Assembly (NCBI RefSeq): GCF_009727065.1
Contig: NZ_WNLP01000001.1
Coordinates: forward strand, 248,001 to 312,000
DNA length: 64,000 nt
Direction of reading: 5' to 3'
Source of the DNA: Bifidobacterium canis
GTDB lineage: Bacteria > Actinomycetota > Actinomycetes > Actinomycetales > Bifidobacteriaceae
Of the stretch, positions 46,408-55,152 are shown piece after piece. The notes beneath the pieces were generated by a model, which had not been told where the DNA came from, ran no database searches, and saw only the letters and a list, made by a program, of their open reading frames with translations. Position numbers and translations under genes: made by a program. Position 1 is the first letter of the stretch. Each line of letters opens with the position of its first letter.

Positions 46408-49218
46408 ATGACGGTTGTATGGGCAGTCCTCGTCGCCGTACTGCTCACCGCTGCGATCATATGGTTCTTCTTCGCGCCAAAACAAGCGAAGCAGGCCACG
46501 ACGCAGAACGGCGTGCAAGTGGCGCATATCACGGTGAGGGGTGGCTACGAGCCCTCACTCATCGAAGTGCAGGCCGGTGTTCCGGTACGCCTTGATTTCG
46601 ATCGCAAGGAAAGTGGCGAATGCTCGTCGCATGTGGTGTTCTCGGACTTCGGCATTGACCAGCCGTTGCAGGCCTTCGCACAGACCAGTGTGGAGCTGCC
46701 GGCGTTGGCACCTGGCGATTACCCGTTTGCCTGCGGCATGAACATGCTGCATGGCATGATTCGGGCCGTCGGGGATGCCGATGCGCAGGATTCCACAAAG
46801 AACGCCTCACATGATGCGCATAAGCAGGTGGCACAGAACACCGACGCCGACAATCTCGAACAGGTGCAGGATGCCGATGATGCCGAACGCGCGCATGAAA
46901 TCGCGACGTTGCGCAGACGACTGACCGTGGGCATCATCTTCACAGTGCCTGAACTGCTGTTGGCGATGCTGCCGATGATTCCCGCCCTAGGCGCATGGAT
47001 GCATTCCAGTCTGCCGGGCTGGGTCATGTCGCCTTGGCTGCAGCTTGCATTGACGGCACCAGTCATGTTCTACTGCGGTTGGCCGGTGCACCGCACCGGC
47101 TGGCTGGCGATCGCGCATCGTGCTCCCGAGATGAACTCGCTTGTCACAGTGGGCACATGCGTCGCATTCCTCTACAGCCTTGTGGTGACGGTACGCCCCA
47201 CATTGCTTCCAGTCGGTTCGCGTGAACCGTATTATGAGGCGGTGGCGACGATCATCACGCTGATGATTCTCGGCCAGCTGCTCGAATCGAAAGCACAGGC
47301 TGGAACCGGAGCCGCCATCAAAGGCTTGATCGGTCTGCGTGTCAACGTGTCTCACGTGGTCACCGATCATGGAGTAGTTGACAAGCCCACGGATCAAGTG
47401 CAGGTTGGAGACATCGTTGAAATTCGCCCAGGTGAAAGCCTGCCGGTGGATGGCGTCGTGATCTCAGGTCAGACGAGCATCGATGAATCGATGATCACCG
47501 GCGAACCGATGCCGGTCAGCGTGCATGAAGGGTCGAAAGTGGTCGGTGCCACAGTCAACGGCAACGGCACCATCCGCTACCGTGCCACGCGTGTGGGCTC
47601 GCAGACCGTGCTCTCACAGATCATTCGCCTGGTGCGCAACGCACAGACATCGAAGGCCCCGATCCAGCGCATAGCCGACCGCGTGGCCGGGGTGTTCGTG
47701 CCCACCGTCATCCTCATCGCCATCTGGACCTTCGTGATCTGGCAGTTCACACCAATGCCGTTGCATGCGCTGTATGGCCTGATCTGCGCCATCTGCGTGC
47801 TCGTCATCGCCTGCCCATGCGCGCTCGGCTTGGCCACGCCACTGTCGATCACGATCGCCACAGGCAAGGGTGCGCAATACGGCGTGCTGTTCCGCTCCGC
47901 GGAGGCCTTGGAGACCACGCATCGCGTCAACACCGTGGTGCTCGACAAAACCGGTACGATCACCGTCGGCAAGCCGCAGGTCTCCCACATGTTCGTTTTC
48001 GAGCACGGTCAGTGGAACGAGTCAAACGACACGGCGAGCCTGCGTCTGATCGCGGCAGCAGAAGCCACATCCGAGCATCCATTGGCTCAGGCCATCGTCG
48101 CGGAATACCAGAACACCAATTCCGAACAGCTGCCACAAGCACAGCAGTTCCACAGCGTTCCCGGTTCCGGAATCGACGCACATGTGGACGGGCATCATGT
48201 GATGGTCGGCAATGAGCGGTTCGTGATGCAGTCCGTTGAGCACGTCGACGAGCAGCAGACTGAAACATTGCAACGCCAGATCGACCAGATCGCCGCGCAG
48301 GGCGGCACCCCGATCGTCGCCGCCATCGACGGGGCGCTCGCCATGGTGATCGCGGTATCCGATCGCATCAAAGACACGTCGCTCACCGCTATCAAGGCCT
48401 TGCGCGAACGCAACATCGACATCGTCATGCTGACTGGCGACAACGAGCGCACAGCGAAAACGATCTCCGACCAGCTGGGCATCGATCACGTGGTGGCTCA
48501 AGTGACGCCTGCCGACAAGGAATTCGTGGTGCGCCAACTGCAAAACCAGCACCGCGTTGTCGCAATGGTGGGCGATGGCATCAACGATGCCCCCGCCCTC
48601 GCCCGAGCCGACATCGGCATGGCGATGGGATCCGGCACCGATATCGCGATGGAATCGGCGAGCATCACGTTGATGAACTCGTCGCTCGAATCGGTGGTGA
48701 CCGCCGTGGATCTGGCCGACCGCACGATGCGCAACATCCACCAGAACCTCGGCTTCGCGCTCGGTTACAACGGCTTGGGTATTCCGGTGGCAGCCGGCGT
48801 GCTCTACCCGCTGTGGCACATTCTGCTCAGCCCGATGATCGCGGGCGCAGCGATGGCGTTCTCGTCGCTGTCGGTTGTGCTCAACGCAAACAGGCTGCAC
48901 ACATTCAACCCGAATCATGTTAAGCCTGAACGCAGGTCGTCTCGCGAAGCCCTGAATATGAGCATGCAATTGCCGTCGCAGAGTGAGACGCCAACCGCTG
49001 AGCACCAGCACCACCATGAGCACCACGACAATAATGTCGTTGCTGAACGAAAGGAATCCAAGATGAGCGAACACATCGACCCAATCTGCGGCATGGTCGT
49101 CGACCCGAAGGATGCGGCGGAAACCCGCACTTACAACGGCAAGACGATCTATTTCTGCAGCGCGCATTGCGCAGCCACGTTCGACGCCGATCCGAGCAAA
49201 TACGTGCAGGAAAGCTGA
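46408..49218 (+). CDS. copA: copper-exporting P1B-type ATPase with N-terminal cupredoxin-like and C-terminal YHS domains
   Basis: Copper efflux pump of 936 residues with unusual ends. Residues 3-23 are a membrane helix, followed by a cupredoxin-like domain to about 120 with candidate ligands C72 and H75 ([12 protein letters not shown]) and C109, M111, M113, H115 ([10 protein letters not shown]). The P1B core follows: TGE loop [20 protein letters not shown] motif [13 protein letters not shown], phosphorylation motif [15 protein letters not shown] motif [11 protein letters not shown], hinge [20 protein letters not shown]. The tail has a His-rich stretch EHQHHHEHH and a YHS domain ([19 protein letters not shown], ending [20 protein letters not shown]). 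No HMA domain is present. ATG at 46408 fits GGAAGGAG; a GTG two codons earlier is too close to it. Confidence 0.93.
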   Translation: MTVVWAVLVAVLLTAAIIWFFFAPKQAKQATTQNGVQVAHITVRGGYEPSLIEVQAGVPVRLDFDRKESGECSSHVVFSDFGIDQPLQAFAQTSVELPALAPGDYPFACGMNMLHGMIRAVGDADAQDSTKNASHDAHKQVAQNTDADNLEQVQDADDAERAHEIATLRRRLTVGIIFTVPELLLAMLPMIPALGAWMHSSLPGWVMSPWLQLALTAPVMFYCGWPVHRTGWLAIAHRAPEMNSLVTVGTCVAFLYSLVVTVRPTLLPVGSREPYYEAVATIITLMILGQLLESKAQAGTGAAIKGLIGLRVNVSHVVTDHGVVDKPTDQVQVGDIVEIRPGESLPVDGVVISGQTSIDESMITGEPMPVSVHEGSKVVGATVNGNGTIRYRATRVGSQTVLSQIIRLVRNAQTSKAPIQRIADRVAGVFVPTVILIAIWTFVIWQFTPMPLHALYGLICAICVLVIACPCALGLATPLSITIATGKGAQYGVLFRSAEALETTHRVNTVVLDKTGTITVGKPQVSHMFVFEHGQWNESNDTASLRLIAAAEATSEHPLAQAIVAEYQNTNSEQLPQAQQFHSVPGSGIDAHVDGHHVMVGNERFVMQSVEHVDEQQTETLQRQIDQIAAQGGTPIVAAIDGALAMVIAVSDRIKDTSLTAIKALRERNIDIVMLTGDNERTAKTISDQLGIDHVVAQVTPADKEFVVRQLQNQHRVVAMVGDGINDAPALARADIGMAMGSGTDIAMESASITLMNSSLESVVTAVDLADRTMRNIHQNLGFALGYNGLGIPVAAGVLYPLWHILLSPMIAGAAMAFSSLSVVLNANRLHTFNPNHVKPERRSSREALNMSMQLPSQSETPTAEHQHHHEHHDNNVVAERKESKMSEHIDPICGMVVDPKDAAETRTYNGKTIYFCSAHCAATFDADPSKYVQES
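49050..49218 (+). other. possible internal start giving a stand-alone YHS-domain protein
   Basis: Inside the copA reading frame, AAAGGA at 49050-49055 is followed 7 bases later by ATG at 49063, in frame with the C-terminal YHS domain. Translation from it would give a 51-residue protein beginning [15 protein letters not shown], exactly one YHS domain. This may be a fossil of gene fusion or a real second product, like separate CopZ-type chaperones in other copper systems. Confidence 0.45.
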
Positions 49219-49273
49219 CAACGCCGAGGCGCTGAGTGATTCCATGTGACAATATGAGTCACGCGGAACGAAT

Positions 49274-49310
49274 AAGGCGCGGACCGAGAACAAGTCTCGG
49301 TCCGCGCCTT
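49274..49310. terminator. bidirectional terminator between copA and brnQ
   Basis: AAGGCGCGGACCGAGA at 49274-49289 with its exact complement at 49295-49310 around a 5-base loop, between convergent genes; TTT closes the plus-strand side. Confidence 0.88.
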
Positions 49311-49360
49311 TCGCGTATTCTCACGCTTGCGGTAACGCTATTGGTGATGCCACAGAACGC

Positions 49361-50881
49361 TTATTGTTTGTCTACAGACTTTGCCTGCGGCACGGCAAGC
49401 GAAACGATGACGCCCACAATCAAACCGACGAGCGCAGGCACCAGCCAACCCAAGCCGTTCGCATTCATCGGCAGCCAATTGCATGCGGTTTTCAGCCAAT
49501 CGATGTGCCCATGCAGCACTTCCACCAGTTTGACGAGACCGTTGGCGATGCTGGCGACGGCAGTGAAGACGATCGTCGTGAAATACACGTAACGGAAATG
49601 GCTGGAGAACGGCTTGTGCACCAGTGAGAGCACTACAAGCACGATGGCGATCGGGTAGAGCGCCTCCAGCACAGGTACGGCAAGCGCGATGATCGAGCTC
49701 AAGCCGATGTTGGCGATGAGCAGGCTGACGATGGTGAACAAAATGCTCCATGCTGTGTAGCCGACGCGTTTGCCGAACACGGTGGGGAAGTGGTTGTGGA
49801 AATACGAGCTGCACGTGGAAATGAGTCCGATGCACACGTTGAAGCATGCAACCACGAAAATGACGCCGATGAACACCGTGCCCACATGACCGAACACGCG
49901 ATCACTCAGATTGGTGAGCACGGTGGCTCCGGTGTCGTTCGGGCCAGCCGGCTGGTAGGCACCGGAAACCGCGCCGATGAAGCTCAAAGCCGCATAGACG
50001 AGCACAAGCATGACGCCGGTGAATGCGCCGCCGATACCCGTTTCACGACGATTGTCACGCTCATCGGTGACGCCCATTTCACGAATGTTCGCGGAGATGA
50101 CGATGCCGAAATACAGTGCGGCGAGCAGATCCATCGTCTGATAGCCGTCGATCATGCCTTGGATCAGCTGGCTATGCGCATACGATCCGCTGGGGTCGGC
50201 AAACGGTGGGTGATGGAGGAACAGGCAGACCACGAACAATATGACGATGAGTGCGAGCAGCAGTGGGCCCATCACCTTGCCAAGCACTCGCGTGAGCTTA
50301 TCGGGGTGCTGCGCGATGATCAGCGCCGCCACGAAGAACACAAGCGAATAGGCGAGCTGCACCCATGGTTTCGAAGCGTCGGTGGTGAACGGCGCGAACG
50401 CCATTTCGAACGATGTCGACGCGGTGCGCGGAATCGCGAACAGCGGGCCGATCGTCAGAATGATCGCGACGCCCAGCACCAGCGAGAACCGTTTCGACAC
50501 GCGTGCGGCCAGATTGCCGAAACCGCCGGCTTGGGCGACGACCAGAACGCCGAGAATGGGCAGACCCACGGCGGAGATGATGAACCCAAGCATGGCGATG
50601 AACGTGCGGTTTCCAGCCTGCGCACCAAGCAGTGGCGGGAAGATGAGATTGCCTGCTCCGAAGAACATCGAGAAGAATGTGACGGTGACGATGGCTCGCT
50701 GACGTTTCGACAATGCGCGCAGTTTGCTTCCCGGACGAAGCCCATCGGCTTCCTCGGTGCTCTCGGCGATGCTTTCAGCCACCTCCACCGCGTTCTCCTG
50801 CGCCGGATCGTCGTTGATCGACGTGTGCTCCAATCGGTTCGACTCATCTGTTGATGCGTGCGATGCGTTCTCTCTATGCAT
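49361..50881 (-). CDS. brnQ: branched-chain amino acid transport system II carrier protein BrnQ
   Basis: Sodium-coupled importer of leucine, isoleucine and valine, LIVCS family, about 506 residues and about 12 membrane segments. A hydrophilic N-terminus of about 60 residues precedes the first helix. The family start is VTFFSMFFGAGNLIFPPLLG (FSMFFGAGNLIFPP is diagnostic), then FIISAVGLPILGVLVVAQAG. Further conserved pieces are FAIPRTASTSFEMAFAPF and GYQTMDLLAALYFGIVISAN. ATG at 50881 has GGCAGGGAGCAT before it. It is a single gene, convergent with copA. Confidence 0.92.
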   Translation of the reverse strand: MHRENASHASTDESNRLEHTSINDDPAQENAVEVAESIAESTEEADGLRPGSKLRALSKRQRAIVTVTFFSMFFGAGNLIFPPLLGAQAGNRTFIAMLGFIISAVGLPILGVLVVAQAGGFGNLAARVSKRFSLVLGVAIILTIGPLFAIPRTASTSFEMAFAPFTTDASKPWVQLAYSLVFFVAALIIAQHPDKLTRVLGKVMGPLLLALIVILFVVCLFLHHPPFADPSGSYAHSQLIQGMIDGYQTMDLLAALYFGIVISANIREMGVTDERDNRRETGIGGAFTGVMLVLVYAALSFIGAVSGAYQPAGPNDTGATVLTNLSDRVFGHVGTVFIGVIFVVACFNVCIGLISTCSSYFHNHFPTVFGKRVGYTAWSILFTIVSLLIANIGLSSIIALAVPVLEALYPIAIVLVVLSLVHKPFSSHFRYVYFTTIVFTAVASIANGLVKLVEVLHGHIDWLKTACNWLPMNANGLGWLVPALVGLIVGVIVSLAVPQAKSVDKQ

Positions 50882-51113
50882 ATGCTCCCTGCCGTTGTGC
50901 ATTTCGTGATCTGTGTATATGCCGCGTTCGCGTGAGCGCTAACGGGCAGGCAGGCGCATGGCGTGCACCGCCATCACACAGAATAGGAACACGCGCCTAC
51001 CAATATTCGCTCCACTGCGCATGCTGTAAGCGCAAAGCATGAATATTGTCAGAAAAACGACCTAGCGTGACGCGCAGAGACGGCAGCATGAGTGTCGTAA
51101 GAACGAGGCTGAT

Positions 51114-51794
51114 ATGAGTGATTCGCGAACGACCGGATCGGACACACTGCTACTCGCGTCGACGAGCACGGCCATTGCGCGAGTGCTCAAACCATATGCG
51201 CGCCAGTTGCAGGGCAAGCGGATGGCGTTCATACCGACGGCGAGTGATGCGGAGACCTATGGCATCGCCAACCGGCTGGCGCGTTGGCGTTTCGCATGCA
51301 TGGGCATCGACGTTCACATGGTGAACGTGGCGCGCGAACCATACGAGACGATAAGCGGTGAGCTGCGGTTGGCTGACGCGATCTATGTGTGCGGGGGCAA
51401 TACGTTCCACCTGATGCATCATCTCAATGCGAGCGGTGCCAGCGTGCTGATTCGCAACAAAGTGGCGCGAGGCGCACTGTATATCGGGGAGTCGGCGGGC
51501 GCGGTGGCGGCGAGTCCCGACGTCGGCTATATCGCCGCAATGGACGATGACCGCATCGCCGGTTACACGCAAGGGCTTGCGCTGACTCGATACCGGGTGA
51601 TTCCGCACATGGGGGCGCTCATGCTCGGTAACGCCGCAGCTCGCATATATGCCGAACACCAGTCGGATAGTCGATACGTGGCGTTGCGCAACACGCAGGC
51701 GCTCGTCGTATCGAACACGCAGGCGCGTGTGATTGATGCAACATCACACTTCGCCATTGGCGTGGAACATACCGGGTTTTTCGGCTTGACGTGA
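51114..51794 (+). CDS. peptidase E-like serine peptidase (family S51)
   Basis: Cytosolic peptidase of 226 residues in the S51 family; characterised members cleave Asp-X dipeptides or act as cyanophycinases. The core motif is IYVCGGNTFHLMHHLN (GGNT), and the nucleophile elbow is GALYIGESAGAVAASPDVGY (G-x-SAG), with a later PHMGAL histidine region. It fits the short bacterial branch of the family, which includes peptidase E and uncharacterised actinobacterial proteins. GAGGCTGAT precedes the ATG. It lies 45 bases before gnd on the same strand and may share its transcript. I cannot say which substrate it uses. Confidence 0.82.
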   Translation: MSDSRTTGSDTLLLASTSTAIARVLKPYARQLQGKRMAFIPTASDAETYGIANRLARWRFACMGIDVHMVNVAREPYETISGELRLADAIYVCGGNTFHLMHHLNASGASVLIRNKVARGALYIGESAGAVAASPDVGYIAAMDDDRIAGYTQGLALTRYRVIPHMGALMLGNAAARIYAEHQSDSRYVALRNTQALVVSNTQARVIDATSHFAIGVEHTGFFGLT

Positions 51795-51839
51795 GCTAGA
51801 CTGGCACTCGTATGGATTCCGTAAAGAGGAGGCTCGTTT

Positions 51840-53297
51840 ATGAGTGCACCGGCAAATGTGGGCGTGATCGGCCTGGCCGCCATGGGCGCCAGCTTGGCAC
51901 GCAACCTGGCCCGACATGGCAATTCGGTGGCTGTGTATAACCGCCACTATTCTCGCACCGAGAAACTGATGAAGGAGCACGGTGACGAGGGCAAATTCTA
52001 CCCGGCACAGACCGTCAAGGAGTTCGTGGATCTGCTCGAGCGCCCACGCACGGCGATCATCATGGTCAAAGCCGGCGCCCCAACCGATGCGGTGATCGAC
52101 GAGCTCGTTGAATACATGGAACCGGGCGACATCATCGTCGACGGTGGCAATGCGTATTTCAAAGACACGATTCGTCGCGAGAAGGAACTGCGCGACAAGG
52201 GACTGCACTTCGTCGGCATGGGCGTTTCCGGAGGCGAAGAAGGCGCTCTGCTCGGTCCGTCGATGATGCCAGGCGGCAGCGACGCCTCGTGGGAACGTCT
52301 CAAGCCGATCCTCGAATCGATCGCCGCGAAAGCCAGTGACGGCGAACCATGCGTCATGCATGTGGGCGAGAACGGCGCCGGTCACTTCGTCAAGATGGTG
52401 CATAACGGCATCGAATATGCCGACATGCAGCTGATCGCCGAAAGCTACGACCTGATGCGCCGTGGACTGGGCATGACGCCGGATGAGATCGGCGACGTGT
52501 TCGAGCAGTGGAACAAGACGGATCTCGACTCCTACCTGATCGAGATCACTGCGCAAGTGCTCCACCACAAGGATCCGCAGACCGGCAAGCCGCTCGTCGA
52601 CGTGATCGTCGACCACGCGGGCATGAAGGGCACCGGCACATGGACGGTGCAGACCGCGTTGGAGCTCGGCGTTCCTGTGACCGGCATCGCCGAAGCGGTG
52701 TTCGCCCGCGGGCTGTCAAGCCAGAGTGAACTGCGCGAAGAGGCTTGGAAGCAGAACTTCGCCGGTCCGGACGGACGCATCGAGCTCGGTTCCGAAAGCC
52801 GTGAGGACTTCATCGAGCGCATCCGCCAAGCGCTGTATGCTTCGAAGATCGTCGCCTATGCGCAGGGATTCAACGAGATCAGCGTTGCAGCCAAGACCTA
52901 TGGCTGGAACATCGACATGGCGCATCTGGCACGCATCTGGCGTGCTGGCTGCATCATCCGCGCGAAGTTCCTCGATCGCATCTCCGAGGCCTTCGAATCC
53001 GGTGAGGCAAACGTGTCGCTATTGTTCGCGCCATTCTTCAAGCAGGGCATCGAGAACAGCGAAGCCGATTGGCGCAAGGTCGTCGCAGCGGCGGCCGAGT
53101 CCGGCGTGCCGGCACCGGTGTTCTCGTCATCGTTGGCATACTTCGACGGGTTGCGCTCCAAGCGACTGCCGGCAGCAGTTATTCAAGGTCAGCGTGACCT
53201 CTTCGGCGCGCATACGTACCAGCGCGTTGATATGCCGGGCACGTACCATATTCTGTGGGCGGAACCGGGGCAGGAAGAAGTCAAGATGTCTGACTGA
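51840..53297 (+). CDS. gnd: 6-phosphogluconate dehydrogenase (decarboxylating)
   Basis: Third enzyme of the oxidative pentose phosphate pathway, yielding ribulose 5-phosphate, CO2 and NADPH. It is 485 residues. The cofactor fold is VGVIGLAAMGASLARNLARH, the conserved IVDGGNAYFKDTIRREKEL and FVGMGVSGGEEGALLGPSMM follow, and the catalytic lysine/asparagine block is HFVKMVHNGIEYADMQLIAE. The long-chain form of the family is clear from length. AAGAGGAGGC precedes the ATG. It converges with pgl-opcA-zwf across a strong palindrome. Confidence 0.95.
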   Translation: MSAPANVGVIGLAAMGASLARNLARHGNSVAVYNRHYSRTEKLMKEHGDEGKFYPAQTVKEFVDLLERPRTAIIMVKAGAPTDAVIDELVEYMEPGDIIVDGGNAYFKDTIRREKELRDKGLHFVGMGVSGGEEGALLGPSMMPGGSDASWERLKPILESIAAKASDGEPCVMHVGENGAGHFVKMVHNGIEYADMQLIAESYDLMRRGLGMTPDEIGDVFEQWNKTDLDSYLIEITAQVLHHKDPQTGKPLVDVIVDHAGMKGTGTWTVQTALELGVPVTGIAEAVFARGLSSQSELREEAWKQNFAGPDGRIELGSESREDFIERIRQALYASKIVAYAQGFNEISVAAKTYGWNIDMAHLARIWRAGCIIRAKFLDRISEAFESGEANVSLLFAPFFKQGIENSEADWRKVVAAAAESGVPAPVFSSSLAYFDGLRSKRLPAAVIQGQRDLFGAHTYQRVDMPGTYHILWAEPGQEEVKMSD

Positions 53298-53371
53298 GTG
53301 ACAAATAATATTAAGTCACTCACTACAAATACGGGTGTGTATGAAAATAATTTTCATACACACCCGTATTT
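53295..53371. terminator. two hairpins between gnd and pgl, one a 45-nt near-perfect palindrome
   Basis: First hairpin: TGAGTGAC at 53295-53302 with 53315-53322, overlapping the gnd stop. Second: arms of 22 bp at 53327-53348 and 53350-53371 around a single central A, left arm AAATACGGGTGTGTATGAAA then AT. T-rich sequence follows. It serves convergent genes. Confidence 0.85.
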
Positions 53372-53402
53372 TAATAATTATTTACTGTGTTTAGTAATGG
53401 AG

Positions 53403-54194
53403 TCAGCAGTTCTTACCACCATCTATGTCGGTGATCCACAGCACCTGCTTCACCGCGTCGGCAAACGACGCGGGAAGATGCGGATTATCATGCTCGTGCC
53501 AAGTCAAGCCAATGGCCTCGGCTTTTTTCGAACGCGAACCGCAGATCCACACATAATCCGAACGTGTGATCATCGGCACCGTCAACGTGACGCGCAACGG
53601 CGGCAGTTTCGGCGAATTCGTGACACCTGCCGTCAAGCTATGCTCACCATCGATGAGTACCTGCGGGTAGTCGGGGAACAGTGAGGCGAAGTGCCCGTCG
53701 GGGCCGATGCCGAACAGAGCCAAGTCAAGCTTCGGATTCTCTCCGAGCTCACGAACCAGCTCCTGCTGATATTGCTCGGCTGCCCTATTCACGAGCATCT
53801 CGTTCTCGGCATCGCCCGCCTTTGCAATCTGCTCAGGCGATCGAGAATCCGCAGGCATCTGGTGGATCTGCGTGGGCAGAGCGAGCCCCTTCTCAAGCAA
53901 TTGGCTGAGTAGGGCATCATACGCGCCAACGGCGTTACGTTCATTGCTGTCGGCAGGTACGAAACGCTCATCACCCCACCAGAAATGCACGCGAGACCAA
54001 TCGACAATAGGCAGCAACGAGCTTCCTGCAATCGCCTGCAGAATGGCCGTGCCATCAGTGCCGCCGGTGAGCGCCACGTCAACACGTTCACGGTCCGGTT
54101 CGCACAACATGTCGTTGACAAGCAGCAACATGCGATTCGCCACGGCGTCAGCCATCAACTGCGGGGTGGGGTAGGTTATGTGTTCGCGTTTCAT
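53403..54194 (-). CDS. pgl: 6-phosphogluconolactonase
   Basis: Hydrolyses 6-phosphogluconolactone between the Zwf and Gnd steps, 263 residues, cytosolic. The sugar-phosphate binding motif is VDVALTGGTDGTAILQAIAG and the family motif VHFWWGDERFVPADSNERN is intact; LDLALFGIGPDGHFASLFPD is the third conserved block (GxGPDGHxASLFP). ATG at 54194 has AAAGAGGCCAG before it; the frame stays open upstream, inside opcA. It is the last gene of zwf-opcA-pgl, 10 bases after opcA. Confidence 0.94.
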   Translation of the reverse strand: MKREHITYPTPQLMADAVANRMLLLVNDMLCEPDRERVDVALTGGTDGTAILQAIAGSSLLPIVDWSRVHFWWGDERFVPADSNERNAVGAYDALLSQLLEKGLALPTQIHQMPADSRSPEQIAKAGDAENEMLVNRAAEQYQQELVRELGENPKLDLALFGIGPDGHFASLFPDYPQVLIDGEHSLTAGVTNSPKLPPLRVTLTVPMITRSDYVWICGSRSKKAEAIGLTWHEHDNPHLPASFADAVKQVLWITDIDGGKNC

Positions 54195-54204
54195 CTGGCC
54201 TCTT

Positions 54205-55152
54205 TCAAATGCTCGGATTGACTTTCTGCCATCCCGTGGTGAGCACCTCGGCATAGATCTCGTCAGGGTAAAGTCGCCCAAGCTCCTCGCTCATGCAGTC
54301 GATCATCGAACGAATCGGCAGCGGCATGGCCTGCGGGGATTGCCCGGGCAGATTCAACTGGGCGATGCCCTCCTCGCTCGGGCGGCGCTCCAAACTCAGC
54401 TCACCGTCTTTGCGAGTCAAATACACGCCGGTGATCGCCTTCGCATTCGGTTCGATCTCAATGGTCACCGGCACGTTCAAACGCATCGTCAACCATGCGG
54501 CGAGCAGATCCATCGGCAAGTAATCCTTCTCGCCGGTTATGCGCACCGACTGAATCGGCAGATGCGGCGGCTGGTCGAGCATCGAGGCAAGAACGGCACG
54601 CCATAACGTCAGTCTGGTCCACGACAGATCCACGTTCTTCGAAGACCAGTTGCGACGAAGATCCTCGATGGTGCGCTTCGGATTCGATGAACGGTAGGCA
54701 TCGGTGATACGCGTGTGAGCCATCTGACCGAGCAGATCGTGCGTCGGATTCGCCGGAGCCTCGGTGGGCCACCAGACGACCATCGGAGTGTCGGGCAGCA
54801 ACAGCGGAATGACCAGCGTATCAAGATGATGCGTGAGCCCACCGCGCGGGCGAAGAATAATGATCTCGCCAGCGCCCGCATCGGCGCCGACACGCAGTTC
54901 GGCGTCAAGGAACGTGCGCGATTCGTCGGGCTCGCTCATCTCGCGCTTGCTCGGGCAGATCGCGATCACACGGCAAGGATGGTCTCGGCTCGCTTCATTC
55001 GCGATGCACAGCGAGCTTTCCAAGTTCTGCTCATCGGTGGAAATAACCAGCGTGAGCACACGTCCGAACGCAGCTTCGCCGCGCTCCTCATGCAATTCGT
55101 CGATTTTCGCAGAGATCTCATTGGTCTGCGTATCCGGCATCGTAATGATCAT
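54205..55152 (-). CDS. opcA: glucose-6-phosphate dehydrogenase assembly protein OpcA
   Basis: Actinobacterial partner needed for full activity of Zwf, 315 residues. Family sequence VIAICPSKREMSEPDESRTF and the later LVIPLLLPDTPMVVWWPTEA and RITDAYRSSNPKRTIEDLRR are typical of OpcA. It has no catalytic motif of its own. ATG at 55152 follows GGAGG with short spacing and overlaps the zwf stop (ATGA), so zwf and opcA are translationally coupled, which suits a fixed subunit ratio. Confidence 0.92.
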   Translation of the reverse strand: MIITMPDTQTNEISAKIDELHEERGEAAFGRVLTLVISTDEQNLESSLCIANEASRDHPCRVIAICPSKREMSEPDESRTFLDAELRVGADAGAGEIIILRPRGGLTHHLDTLVIPLLLPDTPMVVWWPTEAPANPTHDLLGQMAHTRITDAYRSSNPKRTIEDLRRNWSSKNVDLSWTRLTLWRAVLASMLDQPPHLPIQSVRITGEKDYLPMDLLAAWLTMRLNVPVTIEIEPNAKAITGVYLTRKDGELSLERRPSEEGIAQLNLPGQSPQAMPLPIRSMIDCMSEELGRLYPDEIYAEVLTTGWQKVNPSI

